64,000 nt of DNA. It comes from Saturnia japonica (Eukaryota > Arthropoda > Insecta > Lepidoptera > Saturniidae). The notes under the pieces are model-generated. The model had not been told where the DNA came from, ran no database searches, and saw nothing but the letters and a program-made list of their open reading frames with translations. Below, in pieces: positions 44,685 to 56,285 of the stretch (position 1 is its first letter; every line of letters starts with the position of its first letter). The stretch covers positions 14,419,018-14,483,017 of the forward strand of contig CM065319.1 in NCBI GenBank assembly GCA_033032175.1, in the 5' to 3' direction. A program made the position numbers and the translations under genes.

Positions 44685-45003
44685 TGTCCCAGGGCAAAGC
44701 CCTATTCCCAAGGAGAGGTAAGGGCTTGAACACCATGCCAGTCCACGACGTATTTATTGGTGATTTCAAACGCCTTGAAATTGCCAGTTCTATATTTTGC
44801 TTACCTACAGTGGTACTACTAGAACATTTCTCAAGCGTTCAGGTTTCCTCACGATGTTTTCTTCACCGTCAACTGATAGTGTTATCAATTTGAATGAGTA
44901 AATATACGCAAATTCCGAAAATTTCATTGGAACTTGCTGGGATTCGAACCTGCGGACATCGAATCGATATTCAACCTATCTAAACTACTAGACTACCACG
45001 ACT
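44685..45003 (-). repeat. tRNA-derived SINE, family 3, minus orientation
   Basis: The right edge is a tRNA-like head read on the minus strand (gtggtagtctagtagtttag, aggttcgaatcccagc). The body has ggtgaagaaaacatcgtgag, and the left end ctcctggg-type cccaaggagaggtaagggc. A plus-strand relative is at 63265-63425. Confidence 0.6.
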
Positions 45004-45629
45004 TTCTATTAATACAGATATTGAAGATTGAATATTTTTGAAGTGAAAACATTTTTATTACTGTTGTGATTTGAAATGTGATTAAACGAGAAAGCGAAAT
45101 TAAAAATAGACAAACACACACATCTATACAATTTAGCCTGCGAGAGAATGAGATAGATATATGCTATATACGGTTAATGCAAGTCCCGATTTTCACGACT
45201 ATGATCATCATTGAATTAGCCTAGCGGTGTAACGACCACATTTTTATGCAGTATTGTATGTACAGTGCAAGTGGTGAATAGTTCGAGTTCCGGTGATTAA
45301 AGTTTAAAAAGAAAGAGATTTTAAAGACTATATTTTTTTAAGGTTTCGCTTCTACTACGTTTGAACTGCACATAAATATTATGTTTTTCTAACGTTTTAA
45401 CAGTTTTTTAGTTCTAAACTAAAAGAAGTAAATAACCATAGAAACTTAAATTCTTGTATGAACGTTCACTGACCTCGCTGCATTGTAACTATAAATGATG
45501 ATTGTTTACATTCACATTTTTTATTTATTTGTGTGGATTCATGATGAAATGTTGGAACATCACGTCGCTTGTGACAAAGTTCGAATTTTTATTTTGATAC
45601 TGGCGATTGTTAAGTTACAGTAAATTACA
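45004..45629. other. Intergenic; one tRNA-like relic
   Basis: 45210-45297 has gaattagcctagcggtgtaa and agttcgagttccggt, another degraded tRNA-like head. Otherwise nothing. Confidence 0.35.
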
Positions 45630-45790
45630 TTAGCAGCTCGGAGTTTGGCTTTGTGCCCGATTATTGGCAATAGGCTCGCCCCCTATTACATGGGACCTAA
45701 AAAACATACTCGGTGAACTGTGGGTGTACATTAGTACACCTCTGCCTTCTGGGAAACAGGCGTGATGGTATGTTATCTTATGTTATGTGT
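45630..45790 (+). repeat. tRNA-derived SINE, family 1, 5' truncated
   Basis: Body and tail only: gcagctcggagtttggc, attacatgggacctaaaa, gtacattagtacacctctgcc and caggcgtgatggtatgttat. Confidence 0.8.
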
Positions 45791-45857
45791 ATACTTTGTA
45801 TTTTCCAATTAGATCGTGGTAGTACGATTTAGTATTAGAATATATACATAAATAAAT

Positions 45858-46112
45858 ACCATCACGCCTGTATCCCGAAGGGTTTAGGCAGAGGAACGTA
45901 CACCCCCACAGTACGCCGTGTATGTTTTTTAGGTCCTATGTAATAGGGGTCGAGCCTATAGCATTAATCGGGCACAAAGCTTAAACTTCGAGCTGCTACT
46001 AAGAATTTCATAGAAAAACCCAATAAATAAACACTTTACTCAACCTGGGATTCGAACCCAGGACCTCGATCATAGCAGTCGCGCTTACGACCACTAGGCT
46101 AACGAGGCAGTT
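45858..46112 (-). repeat. tRNA-derived SINE, family 1, near full length, minus orientation
   Basis: taccatcacgcctgtatccc at left; head at right with gggattcgaacccaggacc (B-box complement) and cgaccactaggctaacgagg (A-box complement). It lies 67 bp from the 45630 copy in the opposite orientation. Confidence 0.85.
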
Positions 46113-46159
46113 ATATATTATCATGTAAATATTATAACCTATTAATGAAAAAAAATTGA

Positions 46160-46430
46160 AAAATACTTTATGAAGACAGTTATGAATGTCAAAACACTAC
46201 TACCTACAAATACAAAACATCCCAGTTATCGAGAAGTGTTTATCAATTTTTATTTCAAGTATATTTATCTGACTGACTGACAACTACTTGGGCTAGGTTT
46301 GTGAAAATTTGCTTTCGGGTTCCTTTTTACACTATAGGTGAGCGCTAAGAAAGGGTTTCTAATTTAGTAAAACAGATCCATAAAAATTGGTATTTAGCAA
46401 TTTAATTACGGGACATAACTTAACTATGAT
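46160..46430 (-). repeat. LINE L tail fragment followed by an inverted GTCAGTCAG repeat
   Basis: 46170-46235 (gttatgaatgtcaaaacact, catcccagttatcgagaag) matches the LINE L tail near 32075-32140. 46260-46430 (ctgactgactgacaacta ... aaagggtttctaatttag ... attggtatttagcaattta) is the inverse of the 41685 family. Confidence 0.5.
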
Positions 46431-47111
46431 GCAAGCAAATCCGCGTGAAAAGTGCTAGTTCTGTATAGGTCTTAATTAAAAATACCATAATTTATTATAG
46501 TAGACTAGTATTACATACAGATAAAATTTGTGAAAAATTCATAGATTGCCTCTAAAGCAACAGATTCAGTTAAAAATAGAAACATTTATAGAAAGTTAGG
46601 TTAAGGCTGATTTTAGCTAAAGGTTATATTTTATTTTTATTGAGAGATATAAATAATAAGTTGCGAGCAGATGCCGATTTACAATATATATTTAATTAAT
46701 AAAATTGAAGTGTTTTTTTGTACTGTAAAAATACATTTACCATGGACGTATAAAAAAATATTTTATATATCCATGACATTAATTACTATGAGTTTCGTAA
46801 TGTCTCTATCTAGTGACAGCATATTGAACTACTTAGTATATAGATACCTGTCTAACAGTCACAAATGTATTCAGAAACACATGATGAAATAAACTTTGTA
46901 TAAGCTACAAGTTATCTTTATGGAATCAATAGCTAATTATTTAGTTATTACTGCATAAACACCTACTGTTGCCGGAACCCGACAAACCAAAAGAAAATCA
47001 TAGATGGGTTTATCACTGTTTATACAGTATTATCATTATATGTCAATATAAATCCAACACATAAACCGTCTCAAACAAACTTCAAAAGTAATTAAAATCA
47101 TATCTTATTGT
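46431..47111. other. Intergenic, nothing recognised
   Basis: AT-rich. 46975-47040 is a short inverted relative of 13170-13420 (cccgacaaaccaaaag, atagatgggtttatcactg). Confidence 0.4.
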
Positions 47112-47359
47112 ACCGGCCTGCGGGAAGGTTTTTTGGAAAACGTGAAACCCCTTTTATTCCATTCTTACCAAAAGCATAAATATGAAATTTCATATCACTA
47201 ATTTGAGATATGATGGGTTCTTCATACAATCTTTCACCCATGTTTTATTTTCACCACATGTTGAAGAACACAATGAAATAATTCACTTGTAGCAAAATTG
47301 TATAATCCAGATAATTTACAAAATATCGCTTAGAAGATTATAAACTCCCGCGAGCCGCA
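47112..47359 (-). repeat. Candidate MITE, copy 2 (inverted relative of 12546-12786)
   Basis: Left end accggcctgcgggaagg, right end cccgcgagccgcag. The interior matches copy 1 in reverse complement (cgtgaaaccccttttatt, gatgggttcttcatacaa, caatgaaataattcacttg, ataatccagataatttac). Confidence 0.6.
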
Positions 47360-47639
47360 GTTGACAACGTCATAAAATAAATCATTTAATATCAAAAAAT
47401 CATTTAATAGGTAATTATTATAAATATATTTGTTATTAAAGTAAAATAATGTCAATAAATCCGCAAACCGGAATGACAACGATGTCATTTCATAATTACT
47501 GCACATGCGCATAATAAATCAACAAACAACCGGTTGCTATGGTATCCGATGTCATTTCACCATTATCGCGCATGCGCATTTGGTGTTCCCATATTTAGTT
47601 CTTAGAAATTTTCATCGCCTATTTTCTACCCTTAAAGTT

Positions 47640-47800
47640 TTATTTTTGCTACAAAAAGTACCCGATGTCCTTTCCTCTTTTCCCAAGTTCCATAAAGATA
47701 TATCTTTATACCAAAATTCATCAAAATTGGTTCAGCTGTATAGGCGTGAAAACGTAATAGACAAACAGAGAGTTACTTTCGCTTTTATAATATTAGTATC
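47640..47800 (+). repeat. 3' end of a common lepidopteran repeat
   Basis: attcatcaaaattggttcag, ctgtataggcgtgaaaacg, taatagacaaacagagagtt and acttttcgcttttataatatta-like ending (47772-47800). Confidence 0.6.
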
Positions 47801-47939
47801 GATTAAGTGAGCGCAACCTTTTTGAATAAAATCGGATTGAGTTTTCAAACATGTGTCAAAATAAAATGTAATATAAATCACAAGCTCTAAGGAGTATTTA
47901 TCAACTTCGAAGCAAATCACCGCCAAAATAACTTTCTAC

Positions 47940-48235
47940 TCATTTTTAATCCCGTTAGGGGATGAATTTTAATAAAATACGAGACACGTCTTTCATCAAT
48001 TCTGTTAAAAAAGATTTATGCAAAATTTCAAGTAGATTGGACCAAGGAATCATGTTGTCCCATACAAACTGTGCCCTCCTTTTTCACCCCCTCAGGGGTA
48101 GATTTTCGGAAAATCCTTTCTTACCGGATGCCTATGTTATAAAAAGAATACACCGTCCAAGTTTTAGGTGTCTACGATCAGCGGTTTAGGCTGTGCGTTG
48201 ATCCGTCAGTCATTCAGGACAAAGCATTTTATATC
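47940..48235 (+). repeat. Dispersed repeat with CCCC TTAGGGG phrases
   Basis: taatcccgttaggggatgaa, tttttcaccccctcaggggt, ggctgtgcgttgatccgtc and agtcattcaggaca. This is another lepidopteran repeat body related to 41685-41835 at its end. Confidence 0.5.
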
Positions 48236-48496
48236 TATAGATTATATTATTTGAATACAATACAATGTATGCTGCATTATATTACCAAGCTTCGTTTATT
48301 TTTTCTGAAACTGCCTGGCGTGAGCAAAATCCTCGCTACGACCCTTAATTATTTACGAGAATGAAGTTTATACGTTAATAAGTATTTAAACACATTTGAA
48401 TTATGTAAAGAGTAACAACTACCGAAATACAAAGATAAACTTTTGGCTAATTTTTAAAATCAGAATAATAAATTGGTGGCTAAATTAACACTTGAA
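48236..48496. other. Spacer, nothing recognised
   Basis: AT-rich spacer before a tandem repeat. Confidence 0.3.
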
Positions 48497-49012
48497 CTTT
48501 TCTTACCGCCTTACGGTCCTAGCGCTACGTATTTATTCATCGAAATCCTACGCTGGAGGTAAGTTTCAAACATACGTCGTTTGACATAGTGTATACGTCA
48601 TCGTTTAGAAAAATCAGAATGTGTTGTTGACTAAGTAAAAGCTACAAAATTTCCTACCACCTTACTGTCGTATTACTACGTATTATTCATCGAAAACCTA
48701 CGCTCATTGTAGGTTTTAATCACACGTCGTTTGAGGTATTTCTGAACACGCTTCGTGTATACGTCATCGTTTATAAAATAATTTTTAAATGGGTTCAAAA
48801 ACAATGCATTGTATTAATAATTTTTAAATGTGTTAAAACTTGAAAATTTCCTACCACCTTCCGGTCATACGCTACACATTATTCATCGAAAGCATACATA
48901 CGCTCATGATAGGTTACAAACACACGTTATTTGACGTAAGTTCTAAACATGATGCGTGTATACGTCAACCTTTATAAAATAATTTTAAAATGGGTTCACA
49001 AACAATGCATTT
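48497..49012 (+). repeat. Three-unit tandem repeat, 151- and 197-bp periods
   Basis: Units anchored at 48500, 48651 and 48848 share ttcctaccacctt, attattcatcgaaa, cctacgctc, cacacgtcgtttga and gtgtatacgtcatcgttta (with variants). Units 2 and 3 are longer because they also carry gggttcaaaaacaatgcat. Confidence 0.85.
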
Positions 49013-49083
49013 CAGCAATTAGTTAGTCAATTCCCTTCAATAATGTTAATATGAAGCCAATGCAACTAATAAAGGCTCAAAAT

Positions 49084-49230
49084 ACCAGACTGTTCAGAAA
49101 CCCCTTCGATTGACGTAGGTTCGAATCCCTGCAATGAGCTTGAACTTTTAGTTGTAATTATTATGAAATCATTTATTACCCGCCTGGCTTATTGCGTCTC
49201 TCAAGTTGAAATTCTTTCACCAAAAACCTA
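49084..49230 (+). repeat. tRNA-derived SINE, family 2, fragment
   Basis: aaaccccttcgattgacgta, ggttcgaatccctgcaatga and acccgcctggcttattg match 55390 and 60992. Confidence 0.6.
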
Positions 49231-49599
49231 TATGTATTTTCCCTCTGTTGCACTTAGAGACTTTTTTGTTTTGAAGCTTAGAATTCTACCATTTTCGCCC
49301 GCGTCGTCCCTTTAAATCAGGTATTATGGCCAGTCGTTAAATCTTATCAAGAATCATTAAAATATAAAATAGCACGTGTCGCTAGTACAAGTGTTTTATA
49401 AGCGATGTTGATTTTGTACGATCAAGTATTAAATACAAACGAAGAAAATGCAAGGAAAATTAAGATTTCTACAGTTATACGTTACATTATATATTTTCAT
49501 TGTTCAAAAAAGAGATAGAAAGATAATCTAACTGTTAGATATATTAACCACCCACCCAAACGACTGGGGGTGATGACAAAAAAAAATTATATTTTTTTT
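49231..49599. other. Intergenic, nothing recognised
   Basis: No features beyond AT-rich sequence. Confidence 0.35.
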
Positions 49600-49830
49600 A
49601 ATCTGACAATACTGTCAGCCTTAGGGGACCTAAAGCTGCTGCGGCTTTTATAGCTTTACCGATCTTGAGGAAAGAAAAATTGCACTCGGGTTCCTTTTAT
49701 ACTAAGGAAGGGTTTTTGGAAATTCGTGAAAAAGGGGATAAAAGTTTGTATGAAAATACGTCTTTTCTCAAGATAGAGCTATGAAAATTAGTATTTAGCA
49801 ATTCAGTTAATAATAACAAACACTACTATT
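49600..49830 (-). repeat. Family D end plus inverted GTCAGTCAG-family body
   Basis: 49605-49680 (atactgtcagccttagggga, gctgctgcggctttta) is the inverted end of family D. 49690-49830 (ttccttttatactaaggaag, aaattagtatttagcaattc) is the inverse body also present at 46300-46420. Confidence 0.5.
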
Positions 49831-49985
49831 GAACCGATAGGTCGCGGGTTCGATCCCTGCCCATGACTACCTTTTGTGTGATGAGCATAATTGTCAGTTG
49901 TATGTCTGGATGTTGCTTAGGTTCGAATTAAATGGCCGTGTGTTAAAAATTGGGTCCCCATATTGATATTATGTGATCCGTGCTC
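49831..49985 (+). repeat. tRNA-derived SINE, family 4 fragment
   Basis: gataggtcgcgggttcgatc then cctgcccatgac carries a clean B-box. It continues with gtgtgatgagcataattgt and tgtctggatgttgc, a lepidopteran SINE body. Confidence 0.55.
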
Positions 49986-50467
49986 TACAAAAAAATCTAA
50001 ACGATTTAGTTAACTTCATCGCTATAAGATGGGTTCAAAGAGAGGTAGGGCACAGAGAAATGTCTTTAGAGATTTCTCTGTACTTCGGGCAGTCTAACTG
50101 GTGGAATACCCCACCTCCACCCTACAGAAGATCACAAACAAATAATCTTGTATTGTGTTTCAACGGTTTTTTTTTTTACATAATTGGATGGCCAGTGGCC
50201 AATACACAAAAATAACATTATAATTTTTAAAAAATTGATACATTTATCAGTGTATTATGCCTTTGAAGGCCACCACCGCATGCTTTAATAGTGACCTAAA
50301 CAAATTAAAAACAAATGATAAACAATAATAATGCATGCTTTACAATCACAATAAAATTAACAATCCACAGTACAATAAAATAAAAATAAAACAAACACTA
50401 TAATAAAATAAAACAAAATAATAAAATAAAATTAAAATTTGACAATTAATAATTTCATAAATTTAAT

Positions 50468-51034
50468 TTAAACTTGTTTGGCTCTCAAGAACCTCAGAAC
50501 ATTATTATGAAAAACCTGCAATAAGTCTGAAAACAAATCAGCCGAGTTACAGAGGAGGTTATAAGAGCGTGACAATCTGCACACCATGGTGTTAAATCCG
50601 AGATTTGTCCTTGCTTGTCGTGTATGGAATATGGGTATCTTATATCTGGGATATCTACTGGGTGTCCTAATTTTGAATTTCTGCAGTAATTGTGGACAGT
50701 CTATTTTGTTATTAAAAATTTTGTACAAGAACAACATGTCCATAAGCTGTCGACGAAGTGCTAATGAATTGATTTTAAAATATGTAAGATTGTCCCAATA
50801 ACTGTATTTATATTTACTACGATGACAAAGAAACGCCAGGTGTCGTACAAACCTCCTCTGGACCCTTTCGATTCGCAATTGGTGGGACTTATAGGAGGGT
50901 GACCAGACCACACTACAATATTCCAAGATACATCCAACGTAAGCGTTATAAACCACGATTCTGGTGTTATTGGTTTTGAATAATTTACAAGATCTCATTA
51001 TAAATCCTAGCATTCTCGATGCCTTAGCAACCAT
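50468..51034 (-). pseudogene. LINE reverse transcriptase C-terminal domain
   Basis: Reads MVAKASRMLGFIMRSCKLF, EYCSVVWSPSYKSH, ERVQRRFVRHLAF and SLALRRQLMDMLFLYKI, the thumb and C-terminal region of jockey-like elements. It is the same protein as the preceding piece, shifted by one base. Confidence 0.9.
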
Positions 51035-51801
51035 GTTTCATACTGATGCTGGAAAGTTAGTTTAGAATCAAAGATGACACCGAGATCTCTAATATAACTA
51101 ACCTCCTGCAGAGAAACGTCACATATCTTGTAATGAGACTGTATAGGCTGCAAGTTCTTGGTGAACTTAATGTGAAAGCATTTAGTGCCATTCAACAGCA
51201 TACCGTTTGTGGAACACCAATTTGATAGATTATTTATATCCTCCTGTAAGCATTCGCAATCCGTCGCCTGAGTAACTACTGAGTAGTGAGTAAATACTTG
51301 GGCATGTTTAATGTACTGTGTTAAATCATTTATAAATATATTAAATAACCAAGGTCCTAGATGTGAACCTTGCGGGACGCCGGAAGTAACACCATAATTT
51401 TTTGAAATAAAGCCCTTAACAGCCACAAACTGTTGTCGCCCATATAGGTATGATTCGAACCAACTAAACAGTGATCCTCCAAAACAACAGCGGTGTAATT
51501 TATTCAGAAGCTTACTGTGGGAAACTTTATCGAAGGCTTTTGAAAAATCTGTATAAATGACGTCTACTTGGCAACGTCTATCAACAGCCTCCACAAGATA
51601 GTCTAAATAGGTTACTAAGTTAGTATTAGTTGACCTTGCCATCACAAACCCATGCTGTTGGTTAACTATTTGCTGTTTGGTATGTGATTGCAAGGCTGGA
51701 ATTAGTAGAACTTCGAATACCTTAGCAAATACCGATAAAATCGATATTGGCCGGTAATTATCGACCGTCTCTGGGCAACCGGCTTTAAATATTGGGACCA
51801 C
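51007..51801 (-). pseudogene. LINE reverse transcriptase with disrupted catalytic centre
   Basis: Contains DNYRPISILSVFAKVFE, motif A DFSKAFDKVSHSKLL, motif B GVTSGVPQGSHLGPWLFNIF and LGVIFDSKLTF. The catalytic YADD/FADD box, expected after AQVFT, reads HYSVV, so both catalytic aspartates are missing. The open frame actually extends back in frame to ~51953. It ends by a one-base deletion near 51033. Confidence 0.9.
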
Positions 51802-51919
51802 CTTTGCTATTTTCCATGGTTTTGGAAATATACCTGCTTTTAAAGACGCATTGTAAATAATGTATAGCGGTAAACTGAGTGAGGGGGTACATTTAGTTAT
51901 AAAAATTGGAGGTATGTTA

Positions 51920-52471
51920 TCAGGTCCCGCACCCTTGTTGACGTCTAGTTTTTTTTAAACAATTTTCAATATTTTCAACTGTTATCCCAAAATCATTAAA
52001 TAAATTAAAGTTTACTCGCTTGGCATTCTGTAGAGGGTTATCAGGAATAGAGTGACTACAGTATACCGATGCAAAGTACGTGGCGAATAGGTAGCAAATA
52101 TCACTTCCAGTCGTAGCAACGCTATCGGTGTAGTGCATGCTTGCTGGATAATGATTATTGCTAGACCCACGTTTATTTTTAAAAAAGACCAGAACTGTTT
52201 GGGTTTTTTTTTTAATACTATTTTCTACGTTAATTATATATTTTTTGTAACAATCATTTGCCAAAGCTGAGCAACGTTTGCTAATGAATTGCAGAGAAAT
52301 TTTGTCCAGTGGGTCGCGGTAAGTTCTATATTTATGTAAAAGTTTAATCTTTTGTTTGTTTAGTTTTATCAATTGCAAGTTGTACCATGGAGGAATCTTC
52401 TTATATTTTTTTTTGTTTTTTACGGTTAGTAAGGCTTCCAAAAAAATAGCGGGATAAATCGCGAACAACAT
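51920..52471 (-). pseudogene. LINE polyprotein, endonuclease-RT linker region
   Basis: 183 codons with the conserved PPWYNLQLIKLNKQK motif, then YRTYRDPLDK and a Cys/Tyr region (CYKKYI). This is typical of the spacer before reverse transcriptase in jockey/CR1-type elements. It ends in a frameshift after LKKTRRQQGCGT; the other frame continues LDVNKGAGPDNIPP. Confidence 0.8.
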
Positions 52472-52540
52472 ACGAATTGTATGAACAAACCTTTGCTTAG
52501 GTGCGAGACGTTATTGGGTCAATAAAGATATATACTTGAC

Positions 52541-53882
52541 CTAGTGAACTTGATATTTCTATAGACCGACAACAAATAACATTTTTAAACTATAATACAT
52601 TACATTTTTATTTTGAAGTTCCAAAATTAATTATCTTGCAAACGAGCAATGTACGATATGAATTTACATAACTCGACTATCACAGTTTCTCTTGAAATCC
52701 GGTTACCATTAGACAAATTGTAATATTTTTTTCGAGAAAGGACAAACAAAAAACAAAAATAAGATGTTGATCTAGAAAAAGTTCATCTCATTTAATATAG
52801 GCACTACAAAAAATTAGAACAAATTTATTTAATTAAGGTAACATACAGCCATAACACAAACATGTTCAAATATAATTTATATAAAGAGGCCTACAGTACC
52901 ATATATTGAAATATATGTACATAAAAGCATCCACACTATCCTAACGTTTTCACTTGAAAACTAAGCCAATAAATCACCTATCGTTAAGCAAACGCACTCC
53001 TTCCTACACCAGTCCTAGTACGTCGGATGTCTCATAAATTTGGTCATTGGCCGATATCGTGATTTATATCATAAAAATAATAATAATCGTTCGATAAATG
53101 TAATGCATGAATGATATTTTAATGGGTACTTTTAATGTTTTATCGCTAAACGGTTAACTAAGTTCCAGTCGATTGTAAGTAAGCGTCACTCATGTAAACA
53201 AGTTACCGATTTTAAAATAAAAACTGATTGAAATTTGTAGGTTGCAATTATAAAAATACATATATTTTACTTATTCCTTTATAGAAAGTCAACTCCTGAC
53301 AATGTTGAAAAAGGGATAAAACTTATTACATAGGAGCAACGTAACATTAATTTTTGAACATTAACATATAGGTACAATGCAATTTTGATGTGAAGCATCT
53401 ATAGGCGAGGGTAAACCTGATTGTTGGCCTGGTGATACAGGCCGTGGCGACGCATCGCCACGCTATGTTTTTTAAGTTTTAGTGTTCAATGTTTCTTTAT
53501 TTCTTTCCTTCCTTCCTTCTTTCTTTCTTTATTTTATTCTCTAAGATGTTTCACAACTAATGAGGGTCCCGTGACGGCCAACTTTTTATTTATTTTAGTA
53601 TATATTATTGTCAGCATCCGATACACAAAACATTCATTTTCATCGGTTTAGCACCTATTTCTAAGTTTCAAAGTCAAAATCTTAAACCAGTGTGACACTG
53701 GTTAAAGTAGTACAGTAAATAAATAGAAAATTTTGTACCAAAGTAATCAAAGTATCACCTAAAATACGTGCATTGTGTAACGTAGAAGAAAAAGCCCTCT
53801 GAAGAACCTATCGCGAGAATGAGACCCTAACCTTAACCTTCACCAATGTCATCGTATATAAAGCATATATTTTTATATAATA

Positions 53883-53920
<38 letters not shown>

Positions 53921-54589
53921 ATATAAAGTAACTGGCGAGCAATAAAAATTGACTAATTGAATTCTCGCTTGTGAGTTAAAAACCGACCGTGTTCTATGAT
54001 TCACCGTATACATTACTACGTTTAATATGTTTCATTAATAAATGTGATAAAGTTCATTAAAACAATAGAGTTTGTGCAATCATTAAAAGTAAATTCGTAA
54101 CCGCAAGCTAAGCAAGCATTGTTATGGTTAAACCACGAGAGGGAAATGATATATATACATACGGATGAACTGTTATCACAATACCGTTTACAGTTGCATA
54201 GGTGGATAGTTAATTACAATATCACTTTCCGGTATGATGTTATGAATTAACTTAAACTATATTCCTGGAAGCCATCATGTATGTTTTGAACAGTCTGAGT
54301 GATCAATTCATTTTTATGGTTCTCTTTGAGAGCAAGCTAACGGAGATTCTTCTATAAAATATTGGTTATTGGAACCTTTCAACCGACTACAAAAACAACG
54401 TTTATAGAGGCGTTTTAGGATAAAAATAGACTGGGTAGTTAGACACGACAATAGGCTAGTTGACTCTTTTTTAAAGTAGATCTTAAATTATAAATTATTG
54501 TCTTATTAGACGAAAAAAAATTTAGCATATTTTTTAAGACTTAGAAAACCGCAAGACTTTATTTATAAGTTTACTTTTCGTGAACAGGC
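52541..54589. other. Intergenic with microsatellites
   Basis: A CTTT/CCTT tract at ~53492-53545 and an (AT)n run at 53887-53915. A tight hairpin GTGGCGA-cgca-TCGCCAC lies at 53444-53461. Otherwise nothing recognised. Confidence 0.5.
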
Positions 54590-54845
54590 GAAAAAGCTGT
54601 CAGCCATATTAGTCTATATATTATCTCCGCTGTGACGTCATACGGGTCGAAAACAAACATTTGACATTTAGCAAACGTTCATCATTGTAAAAATATCGAT
54701 ACTCTTTACTTCATAAAATGTAAATGTCACAGCACAGACTACATAGCGAATTTCACTCGCACATACGACATCAAATTTACTTTGAGTCCTATGACGCCAC
54801 TACATGGCCGACAGCGTTTTCAGAATTCAAAATAAAAAATGAAAG
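54590..54845 (+). repeat. Probable dispersed repeat (GTGACGTCATACGGGTCG type)
   Basis: gctgtgacgtcatacgggtc, caaacatttgacatttagc, ttcactcgcacatacgac and catggccgacagcgttttc. I recall this sequence order as repeated in lepidopteran genomes; there is no second copy in this window to confirm. Confidence 0.4.
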
Positions 54846-54989
54846 TATTTTTAAATTGAAAATATGTAGCCATCTTACAGTTTTAATACCGGAAATCGAT
54901 AAATATTGGTTTCGATAAGTCAGATACTACAGAAAATATTTATTTATTGCGTCAAATTTGATATGAGTCAAGTAGCGAATTGTATTAGA

Positions 54990-55200
54990 CTGTAAAACCA
55001 GCCACTGTAGCGCTTATCCGATAATCAAGCGGGCCTGACTGGGTCGCAACCACCTTGCACATGATAATAATATACGTCACAGTAAATCTCTTTTGGTTGT
55101 CAGGTTTCGGGGTCATCCAGTACATATCGAACTGTCGAGAGTCTTGAAGGCTAACTTAACAGCGTACCATCAGACACAGTGCTGTCACTTTGCCGTGATA
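54990..55200 (+). repeat. Distant relative of the 5059/10195 family
   Basis: gactgggtcgcaaccacctt, gcacatgataataatata, ttttggttgtcaggtttcgg and gtcatccag keep the block order of 5406-5530. Confidence 0.35.
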
Positions 55201-55389
55201 TTTATAAAAAAAAACGGTAACTTATTTGAAATCACAAACTTGCCGGAACATCAAGTGATAGTTTTAAAATATAGATAACGTTTTCTTTTGTTAATTTTAT
55301 ATTTAACCTTTATAGCACTGTTTAATAATATGGTTTTCTTCAGTAAAACAATTTTTAGAATCGGACCAGTAGTTCCAAATATAAAGCAA

Positions 55390-55690
55390 TAATGGCTCAT
55401 TAGTAGCGTGTACGGATATCGCGTCGATCGGCGTGAGTTCGAATCCTTGCAATGCCTGAGCGCCTGTTGAACGAAAATATCGTGATGAAACCATATAGCA
55501 TGGTGGTAGGTCAATATTAATGCCCACCTGGCTTACTACCACCCTCAGGTTGAAAAACTTATCGGCAAGCACCTATAGGCGTGCTCCGGAAACTGACCTT
55601 GAGAACCAGTCCTCTCCCATAAGACTTAGTGTGTTACCATCTTGGGCCACATCGTCACTTAACACCAGATGAGGTTCTGGACAAACGTTA
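55390..55690 (+). repeat. tRNA-derived SINE, family 2, longest copy
   Basis: Head aatggctcattagtagcgtg, ggcgtgagttcgaatccttg; body gtgatgaaaccatatagcat and gcccacctggcttac; and a tail with agaaccagtcctctcccat and tcacttaacaccagatgagg. Confidence 0.65.
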
Positions 55691-56054
55691 AACTTTTCCT
55701 CCAAAAAAAAAAACTTAATATTTTTATAATAGTAGCTTATAATAAAAAACGCATAAATTATTACAAAAATAGAAATGTTTGAAATAAGAAAAAAAATGAA
55801 TAAATCTATACAAAACATGATATTACCAACGGAGCAAATATTATGCAACATTACACAGTGACTCACGCGAGTGAAAATATAAAAGAAATCAAAGTGATAA
55901 ATAAAATATTTACCATAACAAATACTAATAATATTGTTGTGTGTGCTTGAGATTGCGTAACTCTTTTAATCAAGTTTCAAACCACAGCGGCGTAAAATTG
56001 CGAGAGGAAAGATAATATCCTTAATAATACTACAGCTACACTACACTACAATAC
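55691..56054. other. Intergenic, nothing recognised
   Basis: AT-rich spacer. Confidence 0.35.
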
Positions 56055-56285
56055 AATATTTAACAAAAAGAAACCAACTTCTATTATTTTAAAAGTTAAA
56101 AGTTCAATGCCAATTAAATTAAAAGGTGGTACGGTACCCCTTGAGGTATCCACTACTCAACAAAAAAAAAAAGAATTATCCAAATCGGTTTATAAACAAA
56201 TAAGATAAAACATTACATCCATAAAATAATTGAAAATATCATTCGAATTGACTAACTTCCTTCGTATTTTGTTGAAGTCAGTTCT
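56055..56285 (-). repeat. Dispersed AACCGACTT-type repeat, minus orientation
   Basis: Left edge aagaaaccaacttctatta, then aattatccaaatcggtttat and ccttgaggtatcc; right edge ttgttgaagtcagtt. This is the reverse of the 8655 family order. Confidence 0.65.

Larger units (their letters stand above)
50220..52540 (-). mobile_element. Jockey-like non-LTR retrotransposon, 5' truncated and inactive
   Basis: On the minus strand, pieces of one polyprotein lie in order: the linker after the endonuclease (52471-51920), the reverse transcriptase (51953-51007) and the C-terminal domain (51034-50468). An AT-rich 3' tail runs to about 50220. Reading frame is lost near 51950 (T-run) and 51033. The endonuclease domain and most of the 5' half are missing. 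It likely inserted as a truncated copy and has since decayed. Confidence 0.85.

Noticed and set aside
45858..46112. tRNA-like sequences with good A- and B-boxes (also 7858, 29820, 49831, 60992)
   Set aside because: Each is attached to a shared SINE body and cannot fold into a complete cloverleaf with a matching acceptor stem. They are not functional tRNA genes.
48497..49012. CRISPR-like array
   Set aside because: Unit lengths, imperfect repeats and the eukaryotic context rule out CRISPR. The same applies to 5059-5405 and 44398-44497.
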